Origin: Myxococcales bacterium
GTDB lineage: Bacteria; Myxococcota; Polyangia; Fen-1088
Assembly: GCA_003155465.1 (NCBI GenBank)
Contig: PMCR01000242.1
Location: forward strand, 1-8,202
DNA length: 8,202 bases
Reading direction: 5' to 3'
Shown here: piece by piece, positions 6,911 through 8,202 of the stretch
Position numbering within the stretch: position 1 is the first letter of the stretch
How the letters are laid out: each line of letters begins with the position of its first letter
Program-made: the position numbers and the translations under genes
Notes under the pieces: generated by a model
What the model was told of the DNA's origin: nothing
The model's input: the letters and a program-made list of their open reading frames with translations, nothing else
Databases searched by the model: none

Positions 6911-8143
6911 TCAAGCTGGCAACTTGGTTGCAATGCGCTCCACCGCCTCTTCCACGTTCTCGCGGAAACCGAAGGCAGAGAGGCGGAAGTAGCCCTCGCC
7001 ACAGCTTCCGAAGCCCGAACCCGGTGTGCCCACCACGTTGGCCTCGTGGAGCAAACGGTCGAAGTATTGCCAGGAAGTCATGCCCGCCGGCACCTGCATC
7101 CAGATGTAGGGCGCGTTCACCCCGCCGAAGACGCGGTAGCCGGCGCGACCCAGCCCCTGCCGAATCAAGCAGGCGTTCTCCATGGTGTAGTCGATGTTGG
7201 CCTGCGTCGCACGCGCGCCTTCAGGGGTGAAGACCGCGGCGGCAGCCCTTTGGATGGGATAGCTGACCCCGTTGAATTTGGTGGTGTGGCGGCGGTTCCA
7301 CAGGCCGTGCAACGCCACCTGGGCACCCGTCTCGTCGCGCGCCTTCACTTCCTTCGGAATCACCGTGAATGCGCAGCGCGTGCCGGTGAATCCAGCGGTC
7401 TTTGAAAAACTGCGGAATTCCAGGGCCACCTCGCGCGCCCCCGGGATCTCGAAGATGCTGTGGGGCAGCTCCGGGTCGCGCACGAACGCCTCATAGGCTG
7501 CGTCGAAAAGTACGATGGCCTCGTGCTGCTTGGCCCAGGCCACCCAACGTTCGAGAGAGGCGCGCGGCATGACCGCGCCAGTCGGGTTGTTGGGTGAGCA
7601 AAGGTAGACCAAGTCCACGCGGCCCTCGGGCAGCGGCGGGTCAAAGCCATTTTCCGCGGTGGTGGGCAAGTAGACCAGGCGCGCGTAGCGGCCCTTGTCA
7701 TCGGCAGGGCCGGTGCGGCCCGCCATCACGTTGGTATCGACGTACACCGGGTAGACCGGGTCGGTCACCGCCACCACGCTGTCGAGCGCGAAGATCTCCT
7801 GCATGTTGGCGGTGTCGCACTTGGACCCATCAGAGACGAAGATCTCGTCGGATGCCACGTCCGCGCCCTGGCTGCGGTAGTGGGCCGCGATGGCGTCGAG
7901 CAGAAACTCATAGCCTTGCTCGGGCCCGTATCCGCGAAAAGTCTCTCGCCGCGCCATCTCGTCAGCGCCAGCCTTGAGCGCGTCCACGATGGGCACAGGA
8001 AGCGGCAGCACCACATCGCCGATGCCCAGACGGATGATGCGAGCCTCGGGGTGGGCCGCTGCATAGGCACGCACCCGCTTGCCAATCTCGGGGAATAGGT
8101 AGCCGGCCTGCAGCTTTTGGTAGTGCGTGTTGATCTTGGCCAT
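6911..8143 (-). CDS. dapL: LL-diaminopimelate aminotransferase
   Basis: DapL is a fold-type I PLP aminotransferase that converts tetrahydrodipicolinate plus glutamate directly to LL-diaminopimelate, bypassing the DapD/C/E acylated route; the product feeds meso-DAP for peptidoglycan and lysine. The 410-residue length is typical. Visible landmarks are the N-terminal [41 protein letters not shown] (69-78), FVSDGSKCD (102-110), CSPNNPTG (182-189, N186), D214 and Y217 in FDAAYEAF, the Schiff-base lysine K248 in [12 protein letters not shown] with R256, and the substrate-carboxylate Arg in GYFRLSAFG (R387). These separate it from ordinary aspartate aminotransferases, especially the GSKCD and [15 protein letters not shown] stretches. 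The start is ATG 8143, with a GAAAG purine run upstream inside a hairpin loop. The downstream co-oriented genes are the knuckle protein and murA. Confidence 0.95.
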   Translation of the reverse strand: MAKINTHYQKLQAGYLFPEIGKRVRAYAAAHPEARIIRLGIGDVVLPLPVPIVDALKAGADEMARRETFRGYGPEQGYEFLLDAIAAHYRSQGADVASDEIFVSDGSKCDTANMQEIFALDSVVAVTDPVYPVYVDTNVMAGRTGPADDKGRYARLVYLPTTAENGFDPPLPEGRVDLVYLCSPNNPTGAVMPRASLERWVAWAKQHEAIVLFDAAYEAFVRDPELPHSIFEIPGAREVALEFRSFSKTAGFTGTRCAFTVIPKEVKARDETGAQVALHGLWNRRHTTKFNGVSYPIQRAAAAVFTPEGARATQANIDYTMENACLIRQGLGRAGYRVFGGVNAPYIWMQVPAGMTSWQYFDRLLHEANVVGTPGSGFGSCGEGYFRLSAFGFRENVEEAVERIATKLPA

Positions 8144-8173
8144 CGCTTCGACTTTCTTTCGGGCTGCGAAGCG
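8144..8173 (-). promoter_or_regulatory. Hairpin directly abutting the dapL start codon
   Basis: CGCTTCG (8144-8150) and CGAAGCG (8167-8173) form a perfect 7-bp stem with a 16-nt loop. In the mRNA the 3' arm ends at the base before AUG 8143, and the purine-rich GAAAGAAAG that would act as ribosome site lies in the loop. It could modulate initiation. It is much too small to be a lysine riboswitch, and the sequence further upstream is mostly cut off by the window edge. Confidence 0.35.
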
Positions 8174-8202
8174 GTAAGACTAGCTAACTTCACCCCCGAG
8201 GC

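Noticed and set aside
8144..8202. Lysine riboswitch ahead of dapL
   Set aside because: Only a 7-bp hairpin is visible in the available 59 bp; the large multi-helix lysine aptamer is not seen, and the upstream sequence is outside the window.

Overview
The window looks like chromosomal DNA of a high-GC Gram-negative bacterium. A deltaproteobacterium in the broad sense, most likely Myxococcota, is the best guess. The evidence is a secreted beta-barrel porin-like protein, an LL-diaminopimelate aminotransferase (DapL) lysine/peptidoglycan route, and a small Lys/Ala-rich paired-zinc-knuckle protein resembling the myxobacterial 'vegetative protein' type. The lineage call is inference from recognised families; no rRNA or tRNA gene was seen.

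Layout. On the + strand, 1-123 is the C-terminal end of a citrate synthase whose TGA overlaps the GTG start of lipB (120-794, octanoyltransferase). A putative outer-membrane porin follows (854-2104). At 2105-2342, between convergent genes, lies a gene-free stretch of degenerate GC-rich tandem repeats. Everything from 2343 to the end is on the - strand. In transcription order it runs: dapL (8143-6911), a two-knuckle Lys/Ala-rich protein (6852-6541), murA (6469-5213), a RecF/SMC-like AAA ATPase gene interrupted by one in-frame TAA (5019-3859), a Toprim-like partner overlapping it by 10 nt (3868-3254), and an unrecognised 232-residue protein (3041-2343).

How the genes relate. Citrate synthase and LipB are a central-metabolism pair: LipB starts lipoylation of the 2-oxoacid dehydrogenases, which supply acetyl-CoA and run the TCA cycle. 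DapL and MurA both feed peptidoglycan precursor synthesis, by supplying diaminopimelate and by the first committed step to UDP-MurNAc, with the small knuckle protein between them. The ATPase and Toprim-like genes form the accessory part. Together they carry the two functional modules of OLD-family nucleases on separate, translationally coupled polypeptides, a layout that suggests a DNA-processing or defence role. The ATPase gene carries a single TAA at codon 140 with the reading frame otherwise intact, so in this genome the system may be recently inactivated, read through, or misassembled. The most interesting biology is this two-gene unit and its nonsense codon. The rest is mostly housekeeping, with modest regulatory-looking structures in the gaps.
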